Below, piece after piece: positions 25,663-37,690 of a stretch of 64,000 bases of DNA. Position 1 is the first letter of the stretch. Each line of letters starts with the position of its first letter. This stretch comes from Protea cynaroides (Eukaryota > Streptophyta > Magnoliopsida > Proteales > Proteaceae): NCBI GenBank assembly GCA_028583415.1, contig CM053276.1:141133902-141197901 (forward strand), written 5' to 3'. The notes below the pieces were generated by a model that had not been told where the DNA came from, searched no databases, and saw only the letters and a program-made list of their open reading frames with translations. The translations under genes were made by a program, and so were the position numbers.

Positions 25663-26152
25663 CTACCAGTTCTCCTTGACAATCTTCGACTTCTCAAGTA
25701 TGAACTTTCCTTCCTTGTATTTCTGTGTTTCTTCATAAGCTCGCTCATACTTCCAACCCAACACCTCGCGGCATTCACAGCAGTAGACATCAGCAACAGT
25801 GTGGAGACCGGTCAGTAACTGTCTGTCTTCTTTTGGCCCCACAACTATGTTCATCGCATGAGAGAACAGAAAGGCTCGCCCATTTCTCCCCTACAGGTGT
25901 TTTGGAAGAACAATGTAGCAAGAAATGCTCAAATCATTCAGCAAAGACAAAACTCATAGTCCCAAGAAAGTTAAAGCAAAGCGTGAAAAATAATATTGGA
26001 CACATGAAAAATAATATTGGATACGAGAAAACTAAAAATAAAGTTAGAACATATTACAATTTGTTTGGGAAAAAAATAAAGTTTCTTTTCTGTTGTGGAT
26101 GAATAAAGAAATCCCATCTATCTCTCTAACCAACACACACACACACACACAC

Positions 26153-26195
<43 letters not shown>

Positions 26196-26531
26196 CAAAT
26201 CACAGAAGGAAAAGAAAGGAGAAAATAACAGTTAATCTAAACCCTAGGGAGCTTAGAGTGGCTGCTCTTGATCTCACATGGAACCTCTAGTTGCCGTGCA
26301 TTTCATCGTCACCCTCATTTCTGCTCCATAAATATTTCCAGAGGGAAGTGAGAAAAAAGAGTACTAGCTATTCCAAACCCCAGGAAAACAATCAACACAC
26401 ATCTATAAATAACAAGGAAACTAGTGCAAGAATTTCACCTGAAAAGCTTTAGAAATGACATCATCGTGAAGTGAAACATGGTTTCGGCAATTACAGCAAC
26501 TGTACAACCGAGGGCCAATCAATTCCGCCAT
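25663..26531 (-). CDS. Yippee-like zinc-binding protein
   Basis: Small conserved eukaryotic protein with a single zinc-binding Yippee/Mis18-like fold. The family acts in the nucleus and at mitotic structures in animals; its role in plants is poorly known. Two exons: 26439-26531 (31 codons from ATG) and 25663-25890, joined in phase 0 to give 106 residues. The family signature C-X2-C-X52-C-X2-C-X4-G-W is exact: C12, C15, C68, C71, G76, W77. G-L-H-T-V-A-D (59-65) and K-Y-K-E-G-K are also present. The protein is slightly shorter than the 120-130 residues common in plants, with a short C-terminus. Non-coding leader exons probably lie in 26.6-27.3 kb. It converges on the WNK gene and diverges from the EF-hand gene. 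Confidence 0.93.
26132..26195. repeat. compound microsatellite (CA)n(GA)n
   Basis: About 11 CA units followed by about 20 GA units with minor interruptions, inside the Yippee-like gene's intron. Confidence 0.93.
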
Positions 26532-26979
26532 CGAAGGAAAAGCTTAACACTAACCCCTTACTGCACCGGGAAATCGAAATCTCAGGAAAACACAAGACGT
26601 TTGGACAAAAGATCAATCCCCAAACCAAAAAATCTCAGGTAAGAAAATCAATCAAACCCATATGAATTGAAAAAGAAACAGCAAAAAAACGAAAAAGAAA
26701 GAAGGAAAAGAACCTGACTCCCTGCTCCCTCTTCTCATACAAACTAGAAAAAGGATTCCGCTTTAAACGTTCTTCCTCCTATCTCTGGTCCCCAAGATAA
26801 AATCACAGCAGCATAGCGTGAATGAGTATAGAAAATTAAAATGAGAAGCAAGCAGAAAGAATACGAAAAAAGCTTGAGTGAAGCATTGAAAGGAGATGCT
26901 GAAAATCCAAATAAATAATCGGTTAATAAGGCAGGGTAGACCTGAGAAGCTAAATCGAATAACGTGGAAAACAATACAA

Positions 26980-27013
<34 letters not shown>
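26980..27013. repeat. (AAT)n microsatellite
   Basis: About 11 AAT units in the probable leader region of the Yippee-like gene. Confidence 0.9.
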
Positions 27014-27018
<5 letters not shown>

Positions 27019-27299
27019 TTAAAACCCACTAGAGAAGGGATGAGGATCTGAGCTGTATTTTGGAATCCCAAATTGTGACTAATTATTGAACAGATGATAA
27101 ATCTATGATTAAAGAACAGATTCTTTTAGTAAAATAGAAGGAAATAATAATTAATAAACAATCATAAAAATCGGAATGAAAGAAAGGAAACTCACGATTC
27201 GATAAGGTCCCTCTCTACCTTGCTTGGAAATTGGGGTTCCTGCTGATCAAATATCGCCTACAGGCTACAGCTACAACAAAAGAATAAAAAAGAAGTTTT

Positions 27300-29499
27300 A
27301 AACATTTAATTAAGGGACTCGTGAAGTCGTCGTGTAAAAAGGGAGAGAAAAAAAAAAAAAAACTAAATTTTAGGCTTTGAAACCCAACCTAGCCAGGCTG
27401 CCATAGGGTAAATTCTTGCGAGAGAGAGTTAACGACTGAGTCGACCAGTCAGACTGACTGGCTTATGGATTTACGGTAACTAGTATATGTATGCGCACGA
27501 GTAAAACACGATACGGGAAAAAATCATGTATAGCATTCCCCTATAACAGAGTTCATTCTTGACTATAGAGAATGCATCGATCATGTGTTTCAATGCACGA
27601 CCAATGATCTGGATCAAGTCTACCACACCAAAGTGCTATAAGCGATCCTAACCCCAGTTACACTCAACTACTTTTAAATACACGGTTAGAAAAAAAAAAT
27701 TGACATAACTAAATTACCCTTTTACATTCTATTTCTTTGCCTTTTATTCTACATAGGGAGGAAAAAGAGAGGAAAAAAAAAAAAGATCCTCTATAGCATT
27801 ATTGATCCTAACTGATGAGAGTGAATCGATCATATATTTTGATGCATTGTCAACAGTCAAAATTAGCACTACTACACTGCAATGCTATAGACAATCATAA
27901 TACGAGGGGGAGAGGGGGTAGGGTTCCCCAAGAAACATCCCATAGAAGGGAGACACTGAGGAACCATGGGGAGGGAAAAAATTGCAGGATGCAGAGGAAC
28001 CATGGGGAGGGAAGAAATGCAGGATGCAAGCATCTAGCACCACTATTAAGAGGCGCTTTCCCACAAAAGACTTGTTGATCTTGCTACAAAAGCTAAGATT
28101 TATTGATTTTCTGATATTTTGTTAAATATAAGAAAACCAAGAATGAATATTAAAGGCGTTAATGGAAGATTCCACAACGGATTGTATAAATCAACATTAA
28201 CTTTTTCAAGGTTTGCAACGGAATCCAACACTTCACAATACTACCATCAAATTCAGCTGATAAATTAAGATGATAATCTATTAAACAAACAATTCAACTG
28301 GACCACATAAACCTTTCATATGGAAGCAAAAAATCCGAATTCAAGTAGAGTATGTACTTCTGTGTCTATCTCTTTTTCTTGAATTTGGACTCCATTATCT
28401 CTCTCCTTCAAATGATCGGCATGCTTCATGTACTAGTCACAAAAGTATTTTTGTGAAATTGAAATCTTACTTGCAACCAAGCATTTTCTATTGACGTTAA
28501 GGAATTAGGCTTTTCTTAATTGAGTTTTTTACTTTCACTTTTTGTCATTTACATTTTCTCCTGAACGTCATTGTTTTAGGTAAACAACCTGATGATCCCT
28601 TGAAAATCCCCATACAGCAGAATATTTCAGGAAAAAATTTCCTGTAATTTTCTTTGCTTTACAAAGAATATTTTGATTGGGTCCAAAGAATTCAACCAGA
28701 ATGGTTTTTCCCCAATCTTCCTTAGGTGTTATGGGCAAGATCCATTGACTGTGGCTTCAATCAAACCCATCTCTGACATGTTTAGCATTGTGCAATTTTT
28801 AGGATAATAGCAAATCTTGTTTATACATAACTGAAGACATCATCATCCGCAAATGCTTTAGCTATCAAAACAAATCTTGAATCAGCACTTTGGAGTATAT
28901 TCTTATATAGAGAAGAATCCAAATTCACTACCTAGAATCTTGTCAAGATAGAACTGAGGTTCTTCCTTATTATATAATACAAACTAATCTAATCTAACTT
29001 CTCTTGTTTAATAGAAACTATAGACGGGATTGCCTGAAAATATAATCTAATCTAACTTTTCTTGTTTAATAGAAGACCATATACATGGTATTGGCTGACT
29101 GGGGTGTTTTTTTTTTAATTCTCTATATAATAATCTCTAATCACCGATACCAAATCAGAGTTGCTTTCATCTCTGTTGGTATCCTGACGGCCAAGATCCA
29201 ACCACACAGAACAAAACAGCAGGAAGAATTCTAAAAACATTAAAGAGGGGAGACCAAAGGAAACTTCTGAGAAGTTCTCTTTGAGGGTAGCAGGTTTAAT
29301 GTACTGACCTGTCCATAGATACGGCTCACCAGCCTCGCCTATACCACATAGCAAATTTGATAGTTTCTTCTCCTGTATAAAACTACAACATGGTAGAGAA
29401 GGCCTGCAACCCATGCCTTGAAGTCTTCTTGATCTTTAACTTGGTATTAAAGAAAGAGTAAATTGGGTCATCTTTGGAGTGGAAGTGGAAATTGAGAAG
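27300..29499. other. intergenic between divergent Yippee-like and EF-hand genes
   Basis: No gene recognised. Two stretches, about 27525-27650 and 27785-27905, share words such as TATAGCATT, GAATGCATCGATCAT/GAATCGATCATAT and TGATGCATTG/CAATGCACGA, and look like diverged copies of one repeat. At 27950-28030 a segment of about 30 bases containing GAACCATGGGGAGGGA is tandemly duplicated. Near 28985-29075 the word ATCTAATCTAACTT(C/T)TCTTG occurs twice. Confidence 0.45.
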
Positions 29500-29883
29500 A
29501 TGGAGAACAGGGGAATTTCAGCATCATCATCGATCGAGGTTCCGACAAGTGAGTACGAGGATCTGTTACCGGTGATGGCAGAGAAGCTGGATGTGGAGAG
29601 TTTTGTATCGGAGCTGTGCGGAGGATTCCAAATGCTGGCGGAGCCGGGAAGAGGGCTGATAACGCCAGAGAGCCTGAGGAGGAATTCGGTGCTTCTGGGG
29701 ATGGAAGAGATGGGGAAAGAGGAATCGGAAGCGATGGTGAAGGAAGGAGACCTGGACGGCGACGGAGCACTCAATGAGATGGAGTTCTGCATCTTGATGA
29801 TCAGGCTCAGCCCCGAGATGATGCAGGATGCCGAAGCCTGGCTTCAGAAGGCCCTCCATCAGGAGCTGCGACAATCCGCTTAG
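29500..29883 (+). CDS. single EF-hand calcium-binding protein, KIC/PBP1 family
   Basis: Intron-less gene of 127 residues. It belongs to the small plant family of KIC (calcium-dependent partner of the kinesin-like protein KCBP in trichomes) and PBP1 (PINOID-binding protein), soluble calcium sensors with one functional EF-hand. The single loop is D84-L-D86-G-D88-G-A90...E95, with all calcium-coordinating positions acidic as required. Family blocks are seen in order: D-L-L-P-V-M-A (21-27), F-V-S-E-L-C-G-G-F (35-43), L-I-T-P-E-S-L-R (53-60), and R-L-S-P-E-M-M after the loop. The open frame extends 21 bases upstream through a GTG, but the first ATG is at 29500. It most resembles the KIC side of the family; which partner it binds cannot be told. 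Confidence 0.92.
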   Translation: MENRGISASSSIEVPTSEYEDLLPVMAEKLDVESFVSELCGGFQMLAEPGRGLITPESLRRNSVLLGMEEMGKEESEAMVKEGDLDGDGALNEMEFCILMIRLSPEMMQDAEAWLQKALHQELRQSA

Positions 29884-31041
29884 TTTCTTACTCTACTTTC
29901 TATTTTTTCTTTTCTTTTCTTTTCTTTTCAACTTCTCATCACGATCCAATAGAACCATCTCTCTCCAACAGGTTGCTCTTCATAAATGTGGGCAAAGTTT
30001 GGAAGAGGAAACATCACTATGTTGCACCTATGACTATGTTTTGATTTCAACCGGCGGCACTGTATGGTAAACTTCCAAGATAATATATCTGGCATGAACC
30101 GGCCAAAAAAAAACAATCAAAGTTAAATGATCTTGCGCGGTAAAAATAGATCAGACCGCTTTTTCAACCAATTCTCTCGCTCAAACCATTGTCTTCGCCC
30201 TCGGAGCTTTAAGCATCTGAAGATGACTTTTCGAGCGGTTAACAGTGACCAGCAGCAAACACCTGTAACCAGCGACCCTCAAGTCCCTAAAGATGATCTC
30301 TCTCTCTCTCTCTCTCTCTCTCGTACCCGTTGATGGAAGTTGAAACTGAATTCTCTTTTCCCACAAGTAAACCATATCATTCTGTATTACCCCATCCTAT
30401 ACGATAACACCCCCCCCCAAAAAAAAAACACAACAGAAATACTTCTGCTTTCCATACAAGTTTTTGTTTTTTTTTTCGTTTGACAAGTATTTTTTCCGAT
30501 GTTTTGCCATACAGTATTTCAGAGCTCAGAAACATGTTTTTGACACAAACAAAAAAAAAATTGTTTCTGCGGCAGAACCAGATTTTTGAAATAGAAATGG
30601 CTACCATACAAAGCCCAAGTTACCAGCCAGTCTAAAATAATCCCCATAGCTAAAAAGATATCCTATCAGGCAAGAATACCGATAAATCAGATCACGCAAA
30701 CCAGTGGAACATATCCCACAAATTTTCAAACCATTTCTGCAAACATATCGAGTACGTAACACAACTATAATTAGAAAAAGTTGAAAATCTATCCGTCTAC
30801 CATATTGTTTGTCTTAAAACCTTTTTACAACATTTTTACATTCGAAGCAGAGCAAATGCTCCACTTATACAAAAAAAACTAAGGAACCAAATAAAGGTCT
30901 CAACCAACTACGACTAGCAGCTATTTAAAGGCAATTCCTATCGAAGCAAAATACCACCTTAGACAAAATCAACTCCCATCACTCCATATATCATAAACCC
31001 TCCAACCCACTTCATATATCAACCATCAGTCCTGGGCAGCT
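29884..31041. other. convergent intergenic region, 3' ends
   Basis: Between the stop codons of the EF-hand and SR-protein genes. Contains a (TTTTC)n stretch near 29908-29928, a (TC)n run at 30299-30321 and short C/A homopolymers near 30411-30430. No coding sequence recognised. Confidence 0.6.
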
Positions 31042-34000
31042 TCAGGTTCTTGACCTCCGCACAGGTGATCGGCTGTGACAAACCATATAAGACAAGGAGA
31101 TGAATAAAAAATAAAAAATAAATAAAAAAAAGGCCCACATGCATAATTCATTCTGGAGACTTTGAAAAAACCACAATGCTAGTGATCTTCCTTACCTAGA
31201 ATATCTGCCATAATCCGGACTGCGGTTCCTGTCATTTGCAGGGCCATTGTACCGATCATAGACGGGACTGCGAGCCCGCCCATAATCAGGACTTGGTCGA
31301 CCTCTGCGGTGCACTGGACTAATCGACCTACCATATGGGCTATCACCACGCCTCCCATAACCACCTCTTCTAGGGCTGTCCCGCCTATCACCTTGTTCAC
31401 CATCATCCCTCAAGGCATATTCAACAGACACCACCCTGTCTAATATCTTACTGCATTTACATGGAAAAGCTTACAAATTAATAACATAATATAACAAGAT
31501 GCAAAACAAGAAGAAAAATGGGTGACAAAGAAATACCTCATATGAGTACACTCGAGGGCTTTTGTCGCATCTTCTTGAGTTTCGAACTGCACAAACGCAA
31601 AGTTTCTTCTGATCCTCACATGCAGAACTTTCCCATAAGGTTCAAAGTGCCTTTCAATATCACGGATTCTGGTGCGCTCTGGATCAAAGTTGATCACGAA
31701 AAGAGTTTTTGTGGGCTTCTGGTTGGCCATTGACCTAGAGCCATCACGATGACGTGGACCCCGCTCACCATTCTAAAAGTGGACAAGTATCTTATGAATT
31801 AGGTGGCTACACGCAACCAAAGATCACATTTAAAACCATTATCAGGAAGGGGGAAAAGAGGGATTTGAAGACAAAATTACCCTTGCCCATTCCACTGATA
31901 ACCTGCGTCTACCATGACCAAATGGTGTGTTGTCAAGACGAGAAATGGCATCTTCAGCGTCACGCTCATCATCAAAATAAACAAAAGCAAAACCTGTAGC
32001 AACAATAGAGAAGTCAGAAGGAGGCAACAGTAATTACTGGATGTTTCTTCCACTGAGCGATCAGCAAACAATTCAGGATCTTTTTCCCTGGAATAACAAA
32101 AGAATACAACACCTGCAAATATTTGAAGGCCTGATGCACAAAAGGATGTCAATAATGGAGAGGCCTTGCATGATGAACAAAATCATGATGCTAGCATAAA
32201 AGTTTAAATCCAAAGTGTCAGAACTGAGAAGCCATTGCTGAGCATGCTTCGCCATTCAAGCAGCAAGTGTTCAGCAGTAGTAGGCATGGCATGGCTGATT
32301 TGATTGACCTGACCTCCCATGATCAGTAGGAGGAGGCATGGCATGATTGAATGGACTGATCCCTCTAATCATTCTTGTAAAATAGCAACTTTGGACAGTG
32401 GGGGGTGAGTGGCTGATGATCGAGTGAAGGAAATGCAGAATGATGCCATTTGTGGAAGGAAGGTGCTGAAGAGCAGCGAGGCAGGAAGGTTTCCATTGCC
32501 TTGGATGGTTATTGCACAGAAGTTGGTGAGCCCAGAAAGGAGCTCAGTTTCCCTTAGTAGTGGTTCCTGCGTCAAAACAAACATTTAAACACCAAGGTCT
32601 TTTCCAAGAAAAGAAATGCAGAATTTTCAACCCCGTCATGAAGCCATCACAGGATATACATACTCCTTTTGTAGCCATATATCCAAACCCAACAGACTGA
32701 CTTTTCTGGAAAGAAGTTCGTGAAACCAATGTCTGAGAAAGGTTTGCTCATTGAGGAACATCTTGAAGAAGAAAAAAAATACTGAATTTTTTAATCAATA
32801 AAATCCCAAGATTTCCCATTTAGCTGAGCCTCCGACACCAAAGGCAGAAAGAATAATGCTTAACCAACAAAATAAACTCAGAAAATATACACCAAAGTCA
32901 GCTAATTTGATTTCCTTCTTTAGTGAGCAGAAAAAACCAGAAAACTTCTGGACCTACCAAATTAATTCAAGTAAAACAACCAAAAATAGGCTCAAATGAA
33001 AGCGCCATGCCACACCCCCCCAACAAAAAAAAAAAAAAAAAAAAAAACAGTGGTGAGGGTGAACCACAATCTAAGTCCCTGTCAGCACAGAAAATCGTTC
33101 ATTCGATCAAGACCAAGATCCAAACATTCTCCCAAAACACAATAAGCAACTAACTAATGAATCTGGGGAAAAACAAACAAGGTCAAGCTTGAACAGAAGA
33201 AGGAATGGGAAAACAAAAATAAATTAAAGTTAAAGAAGAACTTGGGTAAACTATCATAGCCACTGGCTGCATGAGTCAGGTCCACGATTGATGAGATGCC
33301 CAGAGCATAGGTACAATCACAATTACAAATCAGACAGACAGACCAACTCATGACTCAAAAAGAAGCATAAGAACATTTCAAGGTTAATTCTTTCTAAATT
33401 ATGACAAATAGAATATAAATGAAAAATCACTGCCAAGAAACAAGTCCTTTTTCGGTGCCCACATAATTGTATGAATGTATCATTATACTTCTGAAATATT
33501 GCTCAAGGGCTCACCCTTCCAACACAAACTCCAGATTGAAAACATATAAAGAGTTCAAAAAGCATTTATAAACACGAATATAGTTCTCTAGTGGTGGCAG
33601 TAACCCAAAAAGAACAACAAAAGCATTCAAGTTACAAACAGATATACATATGTTTTGCAAAAGATGCGAGAACCAACTCTAGCGCAGAGGTACATATCAT
33701 CAAGTCAGGCAAGCAGACAGTGACATAATAAAGAACATGAACAAACAAAACCAACTAGCAAATCAATATAATGAGATTGGAACTTTGAGAAAGTTCCGAT
33801 AAATCCGTTTACAATTCTATGTATCAAACGACGGATCCGAAGGAAGAAACTACTGAATGCTTAAATTAATCAAACAGAAACCTGTATATATCACTTAGAT
33901 AAAAGGTATGGTGTTCGACGTACATGAAAAAAGGGTGTGGTGGTAGCGAGAGAATCCAAACTACCCGAATCTAGGAATATTTTCCCAGACTTAGATATAT

Positions 34001-34162
34001 AATAATACCACATCAAAAAAAAATCTCACAAACAAAGCAAAAAAAATAGGATTTACCAGATTTCATGTCGACACGCTCAACCCTTCCATATTTATTGAAT
34101 AGGCGCTCCAACTCAGACTGACGAGTATCGAACCCGAAATTACCGCAAAACACAGGCCTCAT
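31042..34162 (-). CDS. RS31: RS31-type SR splicing factor (two RRMs, RS tail)
   Basis: Nuclear serine/arginine-rich protein of the plant-specific RS subfamily (RS31/RS40 class), acting in constitutive and alternative pre-mRNA splicing. Five exons: 34057-34162, 31881-31993, 31537-31772, 31196-31450, 31042-31072; phases match and give 246 residues (Arabidopsis RS31 is 264). RRM1 begins right at the start (M-R-P-V-F-C-G-N-F) and runs to about residue 72; RRM2 spans about 95-165 with R-R-N-F-A-F-V-Q-F as RNP1. The tail carries S-P-D-Y-G-R and R-S-P-V repeats and ends R-S-P-V-R-R-S-R-T, encoded in part by a 31-base last exon. Intron 1 (31994-34056) is over 2 kb, long as in other RS genes where alternative splicing adds premature stops; such regulation is likely but not shown. 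Family members often autoregulate this way. Confidence 0.95.
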
Positions 34163-35370
34163 ACTTGCAATATACCTCAAAATTCCTCCACAAAACCTAA
34201 AAAACAACAATTCAATTGACACGATCAAGAATTACATTAGCAGGAACAAACATATAAATACAGAACAGCAGCGAGAAAAAGAAACCCAGGCCGATCAGTG
34301 CTATCTTGAAATTAACGATCATCGGATAAAAGGAAAGAGGATCATCAAAAATAATATTCCATTGAAACAAGAGAACAAGAGAAAATGCGACAAAGAAACA
34401 ACATCAAGAATCCGATATCAGAAACCCTAATGCCCACACCTCGTGAAGCGAATAGCACTCGGAGAAATCGTCTGATTTTACCCTAACAAGGTGAGAAGAT
34501 CTGATGACATTCCATATAAAAGGATGCCACAAATCCTAACCGTACCTCTGATCCTCCGAGAAAAGTCGATATGAAACCCTAAAAGCACCCGAGAAGAAGC
34601 GGAGCCTTACAATGGAATGACACAGTTTCGTTTAAATAGCCACGGAAGTCTCCCGATTAAATGGCGTTGATTCTACGTTTTATCCTCACTTCTTTTCTTT
34701 TTTCTATTTAGTAAATCCTCACCGTTGAAGATGTTTTTTGAAGGAAATGGGGCCCAGCCCACCCAGCTTATCTCAGGTCTCAGCAGTGTGTAGACTCTAC
34801 AGCGGCCAGCCCGGCCGTATTATACAGCCCTTAACATGTAAAGTGTTGGATCCGCATCCTCTCCTCCCAATGGTTTTAGAGGACGAAGACGTTCCCGTTG
34901 GATGACTGACACGTGGCTTTTGGAAGAATCCAAATCATACCCCCTGTCGGCTCAGCTTATGGGCTAGGTTTCCAATCGGATTCTCTCAAAAATCACATAT
35001 CGATCATCTGATGGGGATGTCCCGTCCTCTGGGAGAAAATGATTTGTTTCTATAGTATTAAACATCAAATTTTATGTCAAAACAAACGGATTCATAATAT
35101 AAAAGTAAAATAAAACAGAGATAAAAACATAGTGATACCTACTACAGAGGATAGAAAGGAAGTTCTGTCATTCTTTCACATTTTGGCAAAAAATATCACT
35201 TACAAAATTTTCACATAAAATAATACATCAAAATATAAGAAGTCTATCTAATAACATAGAGTCATAAACTGACACCATGTCTAATTCAAGCATCGCATGC
35301 TTTAGTTTTAAAAAATTAGGAATCATAACGAGCGTTGAGCTTAGAATATGAGACCCACAATAGAGTCTAA
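34163..35370. other. 5' region of the SR gene and spacer
   Basis: Probable leader exon(s) and promoter of the SR-protein gene on the minus strand (to about 34620), then AT-rich spacer. No other gene recognised. Confidence 0.45.
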
Positions 35371-35712
35371 GGGTGTCAATGGTTGTAGAACATGTTTCGG
35401 GTTGTGGTATAACATCTTTTTAATCGGCCCAAAAAATCAGACCATTGAGTCCGAACCCGATAATGCCCCAGACCTAATTGATTTAGATTGAATATTAAAC
35501 CCTATCTTCACTACTTTCACATTTTGGGTGGGTTTAATGGGTTCCTATCAGGTTTTCTAAAATAAATAGCTGGACAACCCGATAAGCTAAGCCTGATAAC
35601 AAAGTAAAACCAGACCAGCATGTTAATAAATATGCACAATGCAACCCACCAAGCTCGAACCTTTTAATGGACATGTTTCGATCAAAGTCTATAAAATCGA
35701 CTCGTTGACACT
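35371..35712. mobile_element. possible hAT-like non-autonomous element
   Basis: Left end GGGTGTCAATGG and right end, inverted, TGAGTGTCAACGAG form a short imperfect inverted repeat of the GGGTGTCAA type seen in plant hAT MITEs. No eight-base target duplication could be confirmed, so this is tentative. Confidence 0.3.
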
Positions 35713-36242
35713 CATAGTATAATCCATTAAACATGACATGAGCCCTATGGTCGGTAGTGTACATTACGTGAAACCATGGAGGAGGTTGGAAAATAGCTGC
35801 CAGTGAAATTTGTTAGTACTCTGACATGAGAGTGCAGGCATCCATCCCAAGAGGTAGTGGGTCAAAAATATATTTTTCTTCTTAATAAAATACCACACTT
35901 ATTTTTTATTCTATAATCTATATTATGCTTTGTATCTATTAAACAACGTTTTATTTTATTTTTTTTATCAAAAATAATTGTTTAAAATATTTTTTAATAA
36001 ATAGATAAAAAAAAAAGAAAAATTTAAAAAAAAATCTAACTTATGAATAAATAATTTGTAGTTATAAGGCCTCTCCATTTTACGAAGCTTAAATGTCAAA
36101 AGATCCTATATGGCATGTTTGGCTGTTTGCATTAAAAATACGATGGTATCCCTACAGGTTTAGTGAGGTTAGCATAATTCAAATAATATTAGAGGAAAAC
36201 GATAACAACATCTATTAGATATAATTCTTTTTTCTTTAGCTA
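35713..36242. other. AT-rich intergenic spacer
   Basis: Very AT-rich from about 35880 to 36060 with long A and T runs. No gene seen. Confidence 0.5.
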
Positions 36243-36516
36243 GGCTCTCTTTGGTATGTATTACATAATTAATTATATAATACATTGTATTTGAAAATAA
36301 ATTATGAATCATAAATAATAATCATTTAATACCACTTGACATAAAAAAGTAATAATAGATTATCACAACAATGATAAATACCTTCTAACCCATTTGTAAA
36401 ATTTAGATTATACGGATTTATTTTAAATATAAATTAGCATCATAAATCATCCGAACATCTACATATGTCATTATGTATTATATAATTAATTTTACAATAC
36501 AAACCAAAGAGAGTCC
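36243..36516. mobile_element. Tourist-like MITE, same family as 14.6 and 59.8 kb
   Basis: Starts GGCTCTCTTTGGTATGTATTA and ends (inverted) GGACTCTCTTTGGTTTGTATTG, about 275 bp, AT-rich, no coding. A second, partial related copy seems to follow at about 36520-36655, ending AAAAAAGAGCC. The three-base target duplication is imperfect (CTA left, TAA right). Confidence 0.6.
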
Positions 36517-36789
36517 TAATTGGATATTTTAGATTATATTAATTTATTTTAAATAAAAATAAGAACCATAAATCATATCGAACAACTACATGTATCATAA
36601 TGTTTTATATAATTAATTACTTAATTATATAATATATACAAAAAAGAGCCTGAGAGTAATAGATTATTGGATTTCTGTATTCTACCATAAATTTTCACTG
36701 TTGTTTGAGTGTAGTAGATTTGGGTTTTCCATTGTCCAACATGTAGTTGAGGGCAAGAGGAGTATGTTTCCTTATAAAGGGATTAAACC

Positions 36790-37690
36790 ATTATTTGTTA
36801 TCGGACTCTTGGTTTAGTTGTATTATCTCTTATGGTGCATTTTTGTAAACACCCCCCCCCTCTCCCCAACCCCCTCTTTTTTTTTTTATAGGCTTGTTTT
36901 GCCACGTGACAAATTTTTACTCGCTTAAATTTACCCGTCAAGCAAAGGATTGATATGACAATGTTATTATATAATTTGCTCAAACTTTTGTTGTGAGACT
37001 CCTACTTCAGATTTATTATGGTTTTTAGTACTATTTTTTGCCAACTGGCCAACTTTTATTTGCTTGAACTTATTTAAAAGGAAATGATTGATGTGGCAAT
37101 GTTATTATTAGACCTGCTCGAATTTTCGTTGCCAGACTCATGGTTTGGATATCTTATGATGTCTGTCTTTCGTACTATTTTTTGCCAATTGGCCAACTTT
37201 TATTTGCTCGAATTTACCCGACAAGTAAATGATTGATGTGGCAACGTTATCACAAAACATCTTCGAACTTTCGTTGTTAGACTCCTTCCTACTTCAGATC
37301 TCTTATGGAGCCTTTCGTACTAACCAATTTTTATCTGCCTGAACTTACCAGACAAGCAAAAGATTGATGCGGCAGCATAATTACGAAATATGCTTGGACT
37401 TTTGTTGTCAGATTCCTACTATAGTTCTCTTATGGCGTCTTTAAACCAACCATTTGTGCCGATTGGCCAACCTTTTTTCTGATCGATCTTATATGACAAG
37501 TAAAGGATTGATGTTGCAACATCATTATAAAATCTACTTGAACTTTTGTTGTCAAACTCCTGCTTCAAATATATTCTCGCATTTTTCGTACTATTTTTTT
37601 TCATCTGGCCAGCTTTTTTCTGTTTGAACTCACCTGACAAGTAAATGATTGATGTGGCAACATTATTGCAAAATCTGCTTGGACTTTTAG
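36790..37690. repeat. ~140 bp minisatellite array, left part
   Basis: Diverged units of about 130-146 bases, marked by recurring CTTTTGTTGTCAGACTCCTAC, ATCTCTTATGG, TTTTTGCCAACTGGCCAAC and GACAAGTAAAGGATTGATGTGG words. AGACTCC-type marks fall near 36994, 37133, 37279, 37409 and 37553. The array breaks off at 37690 in the middle of a unit and resumes at 44451 with TAGACTCCTAC, so the Harbinger element inserted into it. Confidence 0.85.

Noticed and set aside
29479..29499. Longer N-terminus for the EF-hand protein
   Set aside because: The extension begins with GTG; the first ATG in frame is at 29500 and fits the family.
36790..37690. Array of spaced repeats considered as a CRISPR
   Set aside because: Units are ~140 bp, diverged throughout and without constant repeat/variable spacer structure; the genome is a plant's. 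It is a minisatellite.
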